Positions 9,096-16,846 of a stretch of 64,000 nucleotides of DNA are shown here, piece by piece (position 1 is the stretch's first letter; each line of letters begins with the position of its first letter). The stretch covers positions 40,818 to 104,817 of the forward strand of contig NZ_CP103373.1 of NCBI RefSeq assembly GCF_024802625.1, given 5' to 3'. The position numbers and the translations under genes were made by a program. The DNA comes from Massilia sp. H6 (lineage in GTDB: Bacteria; Pseudomonadota; Gammaproteobacteria; Burkholderiales; Burkholderiaceae_D). The notes under the pieces are model-generated. The model saw only the letters and a program-made list of their open reading frames with translations, made no database searches and was not told where the DNA came from.

Positions 9096-9893
9096 TCAGC
9101 CCTCACAGAAAGCGTTCGCTTGGTCGATCACCGCGTCGACGCGTCCCTTTGCTAACGCCTCAAGTGGGCTCAATCCGCGCAGGGAGTAACGCGGACTGGT
9201 AAAGAAATGCAGCTTACTTGAGCCCGGTAAGTCCCCTAAGGCCTGGCATACCCGCTCGAGCGTTGTCCGGTCATACGCGGGGTCGGCGAAGAAGGCTGGA
9301 TACAGATACTTACCGCTTTCCCCCTTGAGCGCGAAGATGCGTTTGCGCTTCATGGCGGCGCTTAGCGCCTGTGCCGAGATGTGCAAGCGCCGCTGCATCT
9401 CGACGCCCGTCAACAAGTCGCCCGTAGTGACCTCGCGCTCGCGTCGTGCTTGCTCCTGGTGTCGGAGCGTTGCCATAAAATCGGCCGTGCTGACGCGTTC
9501 GGGCTGCTGCTCAGCCACACTCGCCTTACCAGACTCTGCACGCACCACTTCGTCGATACCTTGGCGCATCGCACCTAGCACCTCAAGGCGAGTTTTTTTT
9601 GGCAAGAAATGCACAATCGAAGCGTATGCCTTCCGGAATTCATCTGCAGCCGGGTTGTTCTCCCCCGCGCGGGCGGTAGTGGCGAAGTGGGACATCGCCC
9701 GCGCCAATAGCGTGGTGCCCGCATCGAGCTGGTCAGCCGCAGCGTCACTCAATGCCGCAGGCGCGCGTCGAATACCACGCCTTGTGTGTTCTCCTTTGGC
9801 ACTGGTCTGCACAATACCCTTAGTAGCAGCACCTGTTGCTCGTGCAGGCGGCGCGGCTGCTTTCAACTTGCTAGATTGCATTGCCTTGCCCAT
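9096..9893 (-). CDS. Xre/MbcA/ParS-type antitoxin
   Basis: A 265-residue antitoxin partner of the RES toxin. The C-terminal ~45 residues (LHFFTSPRYSLRGLSPLEALAKGRVDAVIDQANAF) match the DUF2384 toxin-binding and operon-autoregulating domain. Upstream, LLTGVEMQRRLHISAQALSAAMKRKRIFAL is a helix-turn-helix-like segment. The N-terminal ~60 residues are basic, Ala-rich and probably disordered. I chose ATG 9893 (MGKAMQSS) rather than 9929 because AGGAGAAGGTT sits directly upstream. The antitoxin is intact although its toxin is split by IS copy 1. It should occupy the repeats at 9931-9975 to repress the operon. Confidence 0.85.
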   Translation of the reverse strand: MGKAMQSSKLKAAAPPARATGAATKGIVQTSAKGEHTRRGIRRAPAALSDAAADQLDAGTTLLARAMSHFATTARAGENNPAADEFRKAYASIVHFLPKKTRLEVLGAMRQGIDEVVRAESGKASVAEQQPERVSTADFMATLRHQEQARREREVTTGDLLTGVEMQRRLHISAQALSAAMKRKRIFALKGESGKYLYPAFFADPAYDRTTLERVCQALGDLPGSSKLHFFTSPRYSLRGLSPLEALAKGRVDAVIDQANAFCEG

Positions 9894-9930
9894 AACCTTC
9901 TCCTCAATGAACGCCCAGTATAGGCTCAAC

Positions 9931-9975
9931 GATCAAATAAATCAACTAAATCAACTAAATCAACTAAGTCAACTG
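9931..9975 (-). repeat. Four tandem 9-bp repeats, probable antitoxin operator
   Basis: On the plus strand the unit ATCAACTAA is repeated about four times in direct succession with small changes (ATCAAATAA, ATCAACTAA twice, GTCAACT). The array lies 40-80 bp upstream of the antitoxin start at 9893. Xre-type antitoxins bind repeats in their own promoter, so this is the likely autoregulatory operator; that role is inference. Confidence 0.6.
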
Positions 9976-10230
9976 CGTTGCCGGCGTGCCTGCCGCCGTA
10001 CCACTCTCATGCCGCGCTAGTACGCCGTAAGGCAAGCGGGATGCCAGCAACAAGAGATGCACTGCAGTGCCCATATCGCTTACATATGGTTCAAGGCCCA
10101 GCGCCTGAGGTGCCGAGTTTCATCGCTATAAGGAACAGGAGCTCCCAACGGACAGAGATTTATTTGTGAGTAATATGTGTTTGTGGCAAGATAACTTTGA
10201 CTCTAACCTCAGCCATGGCGAAGTGCATAC

Positions 10231-11067
10231 ATGACCATTGTAGAAGCGATCAAAGTTGCGATGCGGACGAAAGGTGGACCCATGACCACCGACGAAATCT
10301 ATCGATTTATCGTGGAGCAGGCTCTATACGAGTTTCACGCCGACAATCCAGCCGGTATCGTGCGCCAGCAGATTCGCCGTCATTGCGACGGAATTGAGTA
10401 TTCCAGCGCTTCGCCGACGAAGCATTTTAAGGTGGTCGATGGGGGGCGCTACGATATCTTGGCTTCGCCAATCAAAAAATCGGCGCGTGCCGGAACCGCC
10501 CGCTCGCGGCGGGCTTCGACCGCGGGCGCGCGTGCCAAAGCGACGTCGACGCCACGAAAGGAATTACTGCCTGAGGTCCTGTCCTTGTACGAACGATACC
10601 TCGCTGAGCTAAAGCGCCGTATCTTGCGAGACCTAAAAAGTCTGTCCGCGACCGCGTTCGAACGCTTTGCCAAGAGTCTTCTTGATAAGTATGGATTCCT
10701 GGACACGAAGGTTACTAAAGTCAGCAACGATGGCGGCATTGACGGCCACGGCAAATTGAAAGTTGGTCTGGCTAACCTGAATGTTGCTTTCCAATGCAAA
10801 CGCTACACGAAAAGTAACGTCCAAAGGCCCGAGATCGACAAGTTCCGCGGCGCCTGTCAGGGGGACTACGAGCAGGGACTGCTTTTTACGACGGCGTCGT
10901 TCTCTGAAGGGGCTATCGGAGCGTCGATCAAAAAGGGGGCAGTCCCGATTATTTTGATCGATGGACCCGCGATCGTCGACCTCATGATCAGTAAAAGCTT
11001 TGGCGTCCAGACCGAGGCATTGTCGATTCATACCTACGCGCTGGATCTGGCCCTCGATCCGAATTAA
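10231..11067 (+). CDS. Mrr-like restriction endonuclease with HARE-HTH domain
   Basis: A 278-residue protein with two recognisable parts. Residues 1-75 form a HARE-HTH-like winged helix (VEAIKVAMRTKGGPMTTDEIYRFI), a domain linked to recognition of modified DNA. A basic Ala/Thr/Arg-rich linker (~80-110) follows. Residues ~135-260 are an Mrr catalytic domain: Glu144 in FERFAKSLL, the acidic GGIDG motif (Asp171) and FQCKRY with Gln188/Lys190, the Asp-(Q)xK active site of Mrr enzymes. It would cleave modified, probably methylated, incoming DNA. It is a single gene with no methyltransferase partner except the broken one downstream, fitting a type IV, modification-dependent enzyme. Confidence 0.85.
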   Translation: MTIVEAIKVAMRTKGGPMTTDEIYRFIVEQALYEFHADNPAGIVRQQIRRHCDGIEYSSASPTKHFKVVDGGRYDILASPIKKSARAGTARSRRASTAGARAKATSTPRKELLPEVLSLYERYLAELKRRILRDLKSLSATAFERFAKSLLDKYGFLDTKVTKVSNDGGIDGHGKLKVGLANLNVAFQCKRYTKSNVQRPEIDKFRGACQGDYEQGLLFTTASFSEGAIGASIKKGAVPIILIDGPAIVDLMISKSFGVQTEALSIHTYALDLALDPN

Positions 11068-11252
11068 GGCGGCTGAGGCGGCCGAGGCTAGGGTGCGATC
11101 GGTTGCGCTTGGTCGCGCCTTCAAGCCGCGAACCAATAGCCGATCCGCCTTGGCGGTCGCCACGTTTGCCGGATCGGGCAGGTTAAACGGTTCGTTGTTC
11201 TGCTTCGACAGTGAACGCGCTTGCGCTTGCCGAGCGCACCCGTTTCAGATGG

Positions 11253-11602
11253 CTAGGGCGACTTCGTTAGGACAACGTTGCGCCATTTGACCTCTCCTCG
11301 GCCGAGCGAGTTTGTCTCTTCCGGACTGACATACAGTGGCGTCAACCCCACCACGCGTGCGTGGCCAAGAATTTCGTTTGCGCTGATCGGATAGATCACC
11401 CGCCCGACGTTTGGCGCACCGATTCGCAGCGTTAAGGCGATGCGTCCTTGCTCCTTTGGTAGGTCCTTGAGCCGCGCTAGGGAGGCCAAAGGTCGATCAG
11501 GACGTAGGTGCATCCACACAGCGCTTGCCAGCACAAAATCGAAACGGCCGGAGCTTTCGTTGAAGCTCACGAGCTCGGGCGGTAATCCACCCACAAAAAG
11601 AG
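11253..11602 (-). pseudogene. C-terminal half of a SAM-dependent methyltransferase
   Basis: The readable part (about 113 residues) begins in mid-domain and contains GRFDFVLASAVWMHLRPDRP, the post-Rossmann motif of class I methyltransferases of the type that acts on small molecules, followed by the ITLRIGAP-like beta strand and the conserved C-terminal W-x-x-V strand. The SAM-binding motif I is missing. The break falls at the border of the IS407-like element beginning near 11603, so the gene was cut by that insertion. Confidence 0.7.
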
Positions 11603-11648
11603 CGCGATCAGAAGTAGAATTTTCTACTTAAGACACAGAAAGCTCTAC

Positions 11649-11915
11649 ATGAAGACGTCCCGCTTTACCGACAGCCAGATCATCGCCATCCTCAAGCAAG
11701 CCGAAGCCGGCAGCCCGGTACCGGAGCTGTGCCGCGAGCACGGCATCAGCAACGCCACGTTCTACAAGTGGCGCTCGAAGTTCGGCGGCATGGACGCCTC
11801 GTTGATGGCACGAATGAAGGAGCTGGAGGAGGAAAACCGACGCCTCAAGAAGATGTACGTCGAAGAGCGCCTCAAGGCCGAGATCGTCGCGGAGGCGCTC
11901 ACAAAAAAATGGTAG
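11649..11915 (+). CDS. IS407-group OrfA
   Basis: An 88-residue DNA-binding subunit with the family-typical start KTSRFTDSQIIAILKQAEAG, a helix-turn-helix (VPELCREHGISNATFYKWR) and a short coiled coil (MKELEEENRRLKKMYVEERL). It ends ALTKKW at an A7 run (ACAAAAAAATGG), the usual site of -1 slippage into OrfB. The gene itself is intact; the element is not. Confidence 0.9.
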   Translation: MKTSRFTDSQIIAILKQAEAGSPVPELCREHGISNATFYKWRSKFGGMDASLMARMKELEEENRRLKKMYVEERLKAEIVAEALTKKW

Positions 11916-12252
11916 CGCCATCTCAGCGGCGGGAGATGGCGCAATGGGCCGTGTTGGAGCGGTCAGCCACAGTCAAGCTGGCGTGCCAGGTCTTTGGCAT
12001 TAGCCAGACCTGCTACCGCTACAAGGCCAAGCTGGACGCGGAAAACGTCCTTATTGCCGACTGGCTGGTGCGACTGACGAATAACCAGCGCAACTGGGGC
12101 TTTGGGTTGTGTTTCCTGTATCTGCGCAACGTGAAAGGCTTCAAATGGAACCACAAGCGCGTCTACAGGATTTACCGCGAGCTCGAGCTGAACCTACGCA
12201 TCAAGCCGCGTCATCGCCTGGTGCGCGAAAAACCGCTGCCGCTGGCGGTACC
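11909..12252 (+). pseudogene. IS407-group OrfB, N-terminal fragment
   Basis: It starts MVAPSQRREMAQW at ATG 11909, overlapping OrfA, and reads through the HTH_21-like region (VYRIYRELELNLRIKPRHRL) to PLAVP, where IS copy 2 begins. The whole DDE core is missing, so no active transposase can be made. The open frame runs on for a few codons into the IS. Confidence 0.88.
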
Positions 12253-12288
12253 GGTGACTGTCAAGCTAGTTGTCGCCTGAATTAGTTG

Positions 12289-13365
12289 TTATGCCGCTTT
12301 TTTGAGCAGCTCGTTTTTGTCCACTTCGGTCACATTGCTGCTGGTCTGATCCGGGTTCAGATGGACGATGGAGACGGGCTCCCAGTTGCGCGTGTTGCCG
12401 CTCCAGCGCTCCGGATGCGCAGCCCTTGCTGCCTGATACACCGCGTCCCGTTTGCGTAGCAACGCCGCGTCCAGGCCTGCGTGGCGCTGTGCCGGGGTCA
12501 CGAACCGGATCGCGCTGTGGCGGTGCTCGTGGTTATACCAATGAACAAAGCGACCGACCCACTGCCGTGCCGCCAACAGGCTGTCGAAGGCCCTTCGTGG
12601 ATAGATGGGCCGATATTTCAATGTCTTGAACAACGACTCCGAAAAGGGGTTGTCATTGCTCACGGACGGGCGGCTGAATGAGGGCATCACGCCCAGCGCC
12701 TGCAGGGTCGCCAGCATGGTTGCGCCCTTCATCGGGCTGCCATTGTCCGAATGCAGTACGACCTGCTCCGGAGCAATGTTCTCCCGTTCGCAAATGTCAC
12801 GCACAACCTCGCCGGCAAGCTCACTGCTTTCCACGTCGTATATCTGCCAGCCCACGATTTTGCGGCTGAAAATATCCATGAACAAGTAGAGGTAAAAATA
12901 GACGCCCTTCACGGGCGTGGGCAGATACGTGATGTCCCAGCTGTACAGCTGACCAGGGGCGGTCGCCACCAGCGCACGCGGCTTGTGACGAGCCTGTGCG
13001 GGACGTTCGGCATTTCGATGGGCGAGTTGATTCTCCGCTTTCAGCACCCGATAGAATGTCGACTCCGAGGCCAGGTACACCCCTTGATCGACCAAGCGCG
13101 GCACGATCTGGCTGGGCGGCAGGCTCGCGAACTCATCGGAGTTGGCGACAGCGAGCAACTGACTGCGTTCAAGCGCGCTGAGCCGGTTTCGCGGCGCCTG
13201 CACACGCGCCGGCCGCTGGTCGCCGCGCAGTACGTCACGCTGCCACCGTTGCAGCGTGCGCTCGCTGAACGAGATCGCAGCGCACGCCTTGTCCTGGCGC
13301 GCACCGGCTTCGACCGATTCTGCGACCAGGGCCATCACTGCGATGCGCTCTGGCAGCGAGGTCAT
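12289..13365 (-). CDS. IS copy 2 OrfB, DDE transposase
   Basis: A 358-residue protein identical to OrfB at 7921-8997, with DDE residues intact. It overlaps OrfA by ATGA. Confidence 0.94.
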   Translation of the reverse strand: MTSLPERIAVMALVAESVEAGARQDKACAAISFSERTLQRWQRDVLRGDQRPARVQAPRNRLSALERSQLLAVANSDEFASLPPSQIVPRLVDQGVYLASESTFYRVLKAENQLAHRNAERPAQARHKPRALVATAPGQLYSWDITYLPTPVKGVYFYLYLFMDIFSRKIVGWQIYDVESSELAGEVVRDICERENIAPEQVVLHSDNGSPMKGATMLATLQALGVMPSFSRPSVSNDNPFSESLFKTLKYRPIYPRRAFDSLLAARQWVGRFVHWYNHEHRHSAIRFVTPAQRHAGLDAALLRKRDAVYQAARAAHPERWSGNTRNWEPVSIVHLNPDQTSSNVTEVDKNELLKKAA

Positions 13366-13850
13366 TTGACCTCGTCCTCCCAGAGCGCCCGGAACTTTTT
13401 TTGTAGGATCAGTAACGCTGCCGCCTCCGCCAGTGCCTTGTCCTTGCGCAGCACCTCCCGTTGCAGTCGATCGTTGTCCTCCTTGAGCGCGCGTAGCGCT
13501 TTCGAATCCTGCGGCCCCGTTTTTCTATCGGTGCAAAACGCCGCCTGCCACTCGTTCAAATGATGAGGAAAAACGCCGTGCTCTCGGCACCACGCGTTCA
13601 ATGTCTCGCCCGTCATGCCGTGGGTCTCGTGCAGCGCCACCAGCTGCTCCTGGGCACTCCAATCCTGCGGACGCTTCTCTTTTGCCGCTGGGGTATTCGT
13701 CTCTGCCACTGCTTTCCTCACCATCCAATTTTTCAGCGTGTGGTAATTGACGTTGATATCGTCTGCGACTGCCTGCACGCTCCTGCCGCCACGCGAGAAT
13801 ACCTTGACCAGTGCCTGTTCTACAAATGCCGGTGAGTACACTGCCTTCAT
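13362..13850 (-). CDS. IS copy 2 OrfA
   Basis: A 162-residue protein identical to OrfA at 7436-7924, with the slippery heptamer and stem-loop preserved at 13345-13401. Confidence 0.92.
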   Translation of the reverse strand: MKAVYSPAFVEQALVKVFSRGGRSVQAVADDINVNYHTLKNWMVRKAVAETNTPAAKEKRPQDWSAQEQLVALHETHGMTGETLNAWCREHGVFPHHLNEWQAAFCTDRKTGPQDSKALRALKEDNDRLQREVLRKDKALAEAAALLILQKKFRALWEDEVK

Positions 13851-13907
13851 CTTGCACCTCTATATTTGGGGGAAATCTAGAGGCGACAACTAGTCTGACA
13901 CCGGGGG

Positions 13908-14178
13908 TTTCCGACCCGGACAAAACGGTCTTTCGGTCCGGCCGTACAGGGAGTGTGTGTGGCCGAGCGGCCCGCCCAGATCGCGCGAACGACAACTGGA
14001 ATGACGCTTGAAACGCTGCTCGTTCAACGCCGCATCGCCACGCCCCAATGGGACTGGACTCAAAAGACCGTCGACACGCGGCGCGAGGCGACTGCGCGCT
14101 TCAAAGCGGGCGCTTCCGGAAACGTACGTGCTGTACTTCGTGAACGCATGAGGGAAGATAGCACCTGGGCTACCAGCG
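13908..14178 (+). pseudogene. Relic of a second CD38-like toxin gene
   Basis: Two frames together align with the ADP-ribosyl-cyclase-like protein at 21773. One frame gives VFRSGRTGSVCGRAA, matching FFWSGKTHGIGGQDRAA; after a shift the other gives TLETLLVQRR, FKAGASGNVRAVLRERMRED and STWATSE, matching TLEMTLAKRG, YATGASGAVRVVLGEKLRER and NVWETKE. The first Trp is replaced and the second is lost, the frame is broken, and the 5' end is cut by IS copy 2. It is a dead paralogue that continues directly into a relaxase fragment. Confidence 0.75.
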
Positions 14179-14179
14179 A

Positions 14180-14236
14180 ACCAAACCGGATCGAGGCGAG
14201 ACACGTCTCGCATGCGGGGCGCGGGCAACGGCCCAG
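14180..14236 (-). pseudogene. Fragment of relaxase gene (second copy)
   Basis: The minus strand reads RMRDVSRLDPVWF, like RMRDVSRLDVVHD in the decayed relaxase at ~23.4 kb. At DNA level GACACGTCTCGCAT is identical in both places with similar flanks. Only ~60 bp remain. Confidence 0.6.
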
Positions 14237-14237
14237 T

Positions 14238-14300
14238 GCGCGAAGGCCAAGCCGCGCAGCGCCAGCTCGGCGGCCGAGTTGTCGATCTAAATGCCACCGT
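14238..14300 (-). pseudogene. IS66-type transposase fragment
   Basis: The minus strand encodes IDNSAAELALRGLAFA, which matches the catalytic-Glu region (IDNSAAERALR) of IS66-family TnpC. Only this short piece is present. Confidence 0.6.
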
Positions 14301-14359
14301 GGGCGGCATTGTGGGTAAGGAAGCGATAGCCACGCGATTCGCATCTACCTATGTGGACA

Positions 14360-14445
14360 ACGCGACGAGCGTGTCCAGTCGTACTCGCTCGATATGAAGA
14401 TGCCGCATCTAGCGCCCGTGCGATTTGATTACTGTGGCGTCCGAT
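14360..14445 (-). pseudogene. mobC 3' fragment (second copy)
   Basis: These ~85 bp resemble the end of the mobC relic at 24508-24602 at the DNA level, including CAGTCGTACTCGCTCG / GAGTCGTACGCGCTCG and the shared GCGTCCGATC. The order toxin, relaxase, mobC is the same as at 21.8-24.9 kb, but greatly shortened. Confidence 0.55.
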
Positions 14446-14760
14446 CACCCAGCGGTTAAACGGCTGTCCGGTCGTGCGCGCAGACGTCCAGGTAAGCTGC
14501 ATGCCGATCGAGCGTACGCTTCACGAGCGCATCGCGCCTGGCTGCGCCGACGAGGCATTGCAGCACGTATCGCGCGATATGGCGTGGAGTCGCGTGAAAG
14601 ACTCGGCAGATGGCGTTGGGTCGTTGAGCGCACCTTAGGATGGCTACACCGATGTCGCAGATTGCGCATTCAGCACGAGCGACGAGCGGACATCCATCAG
14701 GCGTTCCTTACACTTGCCTGCTCGCTCATCTGTTGGCGGTATGTCGAACGGTTTGGTTAG
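14446..14760 (+). pseudogene. IS5-family (IS427-like) transposase C-terminal fragment
   Basis: The last ~105 residues of a DDE transposase. KLHADRAYASRAHRAWLRRRGI contains the second catalytic Asp, and RLGRWRWVVERTLGWLHRCRRLRI contains the catalytic Glu in the family-typical RWVVERTxGW motif. The N-terminal half and both element ends are not visible. The ATG at 14425 lies in mobC-derived DNA and is not the native start. Confidence 0.85.
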
Positions 14761-14908
14761 GCGTTCTTAGTCGAAAATTTTGTACGGGGCACCTGTCATC
14801 GTGATTCGCGCTCCACATGGCATGCAGGCGAACGTGGAAGACGAGGCTCGGGTTCGAGGCGTGCATCTGAAAAGAGGACGAGACCGGCCGCGAGCGGGTT
14901 GAGCCCCG

Positions 14909-16272
14909 GGACCTGTCAGGAATTCTGTGTGCGGGGCCAGAATTCGTAGTTAGATAATTGCGTTTGTGAAGCGCTCGCCGAACATGATGGCGAACTGGTT
15001 TGCAGCCTGCTTCCAGGTCCGTTGCGGCATCTTCCAATCTTTCTCGATGTTGCGCAAGGCCAGGAATAACAATTTTGTCGCGGCTTCATCGCTTGGGAAG
15101 TGGCCACGATTCTTGACGATCTTTCGCAGGCGCATATGCAAGCTTTCGATGGCGTTGGTCGTGTAGATAATTGTGCGCACTTCCGGCGGGTAAGCGAAGA
15201 ACGGAATTACCTGCTGCCACTGCCGGCGCCACATTGCCGCCACCGTCGGGAATTTGGTACCCCATGGTCCGGCTGCAAACGCATCCAGCGCCGCTTCGGC
15301 GAGGTCGGCGTTGGCAGCGTGGTAAATCGGCTTGAGCGCCGCTGCCAGCTCCTTACGGTCCTTCCAAGCTGCAAGCGTGGTCGAGTTGCGGATCAGGTGC
15401 ACGATGCAGGTCTGGATCTGCGCCTGCGGATACACGGCCTCAATGGCTTCCGGGAAGCCGCGCAAACCATCGACGACGGCGATCAGAATATCGTCCAGTC
15501 CGCGGTTCTTGAGTTCGTTGAAAACCTTCAGCCAGAACTTGGCGCCTTCGGTCTGTTCGATCCACAGGCCCAGTACTTCCTTGCAGCCGTCGGCACGAAT
15601 GCCCAGAGCCAGATACACGGCCTTGTTCTTGACTGTGCCTTCGTCCCGGATTTTCAGGCGCAGCGCATCGAAATACACGATCGGATACATCGCTTCGAGC
15701 GGCCTTTGCTGCCACTGTGCGACCTCTTCGAGAACCTCGTCGGTGATGGTCGAAATCAGGTCCGGCGACACCTCGGTGCCGTACAACTCCAGCAGGTGCG
15801 CTTGAATCTCACGCACGCTCATGCCGCGCGCGTACATGCTGATGACATGGTCATCAAAGCCGGACATCCGGCGCTGATGCTTGGCGACGAGCTTCGGTTC
15901 AAAGCTCGACAGACGATCGCGCGGAATGTCCAAATTGAGCTCGCCACCTGGCGTCAACACCTTCTTCGGACTGCTGCCGTTGCGGTGATTTTTGCTGCCT
16001 TCTTCCTCGCTGGCCAGATGGTGGCTCAGCTCGGCCGACAGCATGCGCTCAGCTAACATCTTCTTGAGTTGCCCGGCCAGGCCGGACTCGCCAAGGATCG
16101 ACTCGGCGTCCTTGTTCTCAACCTGGGCCAGCAGCTGGTCAATCAGCTCGACTGGGAACGGATACGCTGCCTTCTGTTTTTTGGGCTTCTTGGTGGTCAT
16201 CACTTCGGTCATGGAACAATCCTTTCGGCATTATTTCATGACCCCGTTCCACACAGAAATTCTGACAGGCTC
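14909..16272 (-). mobile_element. Complete IS256-family element (1364 bp) with 8-bp target duplication
   Basis: The ends are imperfect inverted repeats GGACCTGTCAGGAATTCTG / GAGCCTGTCAGAATTTCTG. Both sides carry the direct repeat GAGCCCCG (14901-14908 and 16273-16280), which fixes the borders; 8-9 bp is the usual IS256 duplication. I could not identify the gene or region it entered. Confidence 0.92.
14950..16212 (-). CDS. IS256-family (mutator-type) transposase
   Basis: A 420-residue DDE transposase, full length for the family. The core contains YPIVYFDALRLKIRDEG (first Asp), the second Asp in ILIAVVDGLRGFPEAIEAVYPQAQIQTCIVHLIRNS (also with the conserved C-x2-H) and the Glu in YTTNAIESLHMRLRK. 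The N-terminal ~100 residues bind DNA. No frame damage is visible, so the element may be active. Confidence 0.96.
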   Translation of the reverse strand: MTEVMTTKKPKKQKAAYPFPVELIDQLLAQVENKDAESILGESGLAGQLKKMLAERMLSAELSHHLASEEEGSKNHRNGSSPKKVLTPGGELNLDIPRDRLSSFEPKLVAKHQRRMSGFDDHVISMYARGMSVREIQAHLLELYGTEVSPDLISTITDEVLEEVAQWQQRPLEAMYPIVYFDALRLKIRDEGTVKNKAVYLALGIRADGCKEVLGLWIEQTEGAKFWLKVFNELKNRGLDDILIAVVDGLRGFPEAIEAVYPQAQIQTCIVHLIRNSTTLAAWKDRKELAAALKPIYHAANADLAEAALDAFAAGPWGTKFPTVAAMWRRQWQQVIPFFAYPPEVRTIIYTTNAIESLHMRLRKIVKNRGHFPSDEAATKLLFLALRNIEKDWKMPQRTWKQAANQFAIMFGERFTNAII

Positions 16273-16623
16273 GAGCCCCGTCTTCAATCGAAGCAAAGGC
16301 GGCGCGCGCATTGGGGGCGCCGCCTCCCAACAACTGGTCGGCCCGTAAGGTCGGCGTCTACGAAGAGCAAACCCAGCAGCATGCTGCTCGGTCCGGCGCC
16401 GCGTGCTATTCCGTGAATGACAGTGACGGTGAATGCGACAGGGGATGACGACGAACGCAGTCGAGTTAGCCACCCGGATCATGCTGCATGTCTCGCGGGT
16501 GTCCTGGCCACCGCGTGCGCCATACCTTTGCTTGCTTATTTGCTAGTGGCCGAGTCAAATCGCTTTTCTGTTACCGTCACAAAATTACAGTAGAAGCTCC
16601 ATCCCCCACCTCAGGAGCTTTTC
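16273..16623. other. Intergenic DNA right of the IS256 element
   Basis: It starts with the target duplication GAGCCCCG and holds no supported gene. A short stretch near 16500 can be read as GHRVRHTFACLFA, faintly like a tyrosine-recombinase HxxR box, but no more of such a gene is visible. A purine-rich ribosome binding site for the next small ORF ends it. Confidence 0.4.
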
Positions 16624-16782
16624 ATGGACCGCAAACAGGCCAACCATCACGCCAACCAGAAAAATCCGAATAATGTCGCTCATAAGCATGTCAACGACAA
16701 TCGTTCGAACCAGGGAAATCCCACAAGTCACACCTACGACAAGAGTCGGGCTGCTCCCAAACGCAATGTAAAAGGTAAATAA
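16624..16782 (+). CDS. Small basic Asn/His-rich protein, 52 aa
   Basis: A short ORF starting MDRKQANHHANQKN, preceded at a good distance by CAGGAGCTTTTC. The protein is basic and hydrophilic, rich in Asn, His and Lys, without hydrophobic segments, and ends KRNVKGK. Small proteins of this kind, with repeated N-x-x-N and H-x-x-N spacing, occur in Burkholderiales, but I know no function. It lies 65 bp before the TPR gene on the same strand and may be cotranscribed. Confidence 0.6.
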   Translation: MDRKQANHHANQKNPNNVAHKHVNDNRSNQGNPTSHTYDKSRAAPKRNVKGK

Positions 16783-16846
16783 TCAAAGACGCAACGTCGA
16801 GGCCCCCGGACAGCGGGGCCGACTGCTTAGACAACGGAGCAATCAA

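Larger units (their letters stand above)
11603..12252 (+). mobile_element. Truncated IS407-like (IS3-family) element
   Basis: The left part of an IS3-family element: complete OrfA and the beginning of OrfB, cut at 12252 by IS copy 2. The left limit is approximate (methyltransferase homology ends near 11602). An internal palindrome GTAGAATTTTCTAC lies just inside the left end. The missing right half is not found on the other side of IS copy 2, so this was a recombination or deletion, not a simple insertion. Confidence 0.75.
12253..13907 (-). mobile_element. IS3-family insertion sequence, copy 2 of 4
   Basis: Same 1655-bp element as at 7379-9033, in reverse orientation. The flanking 5-mers differ (GTACC at 12248-12252, TTTCC at 13908-13912). 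With no target duplication, and an IS407 fragment on one side but unrelated DNA on the other, this copy has taken part in a deletion or in recombination between copies. Confidence 0.93.

Noticed and set aside
16488..16673. Possible tyrosine-recombinase remnant (GHRVRHTFACLFA)
   Set aside because: Only ~13 residues resemble the HxxR box; no further motif is found and the frame overlaps the small ORF at 16624.
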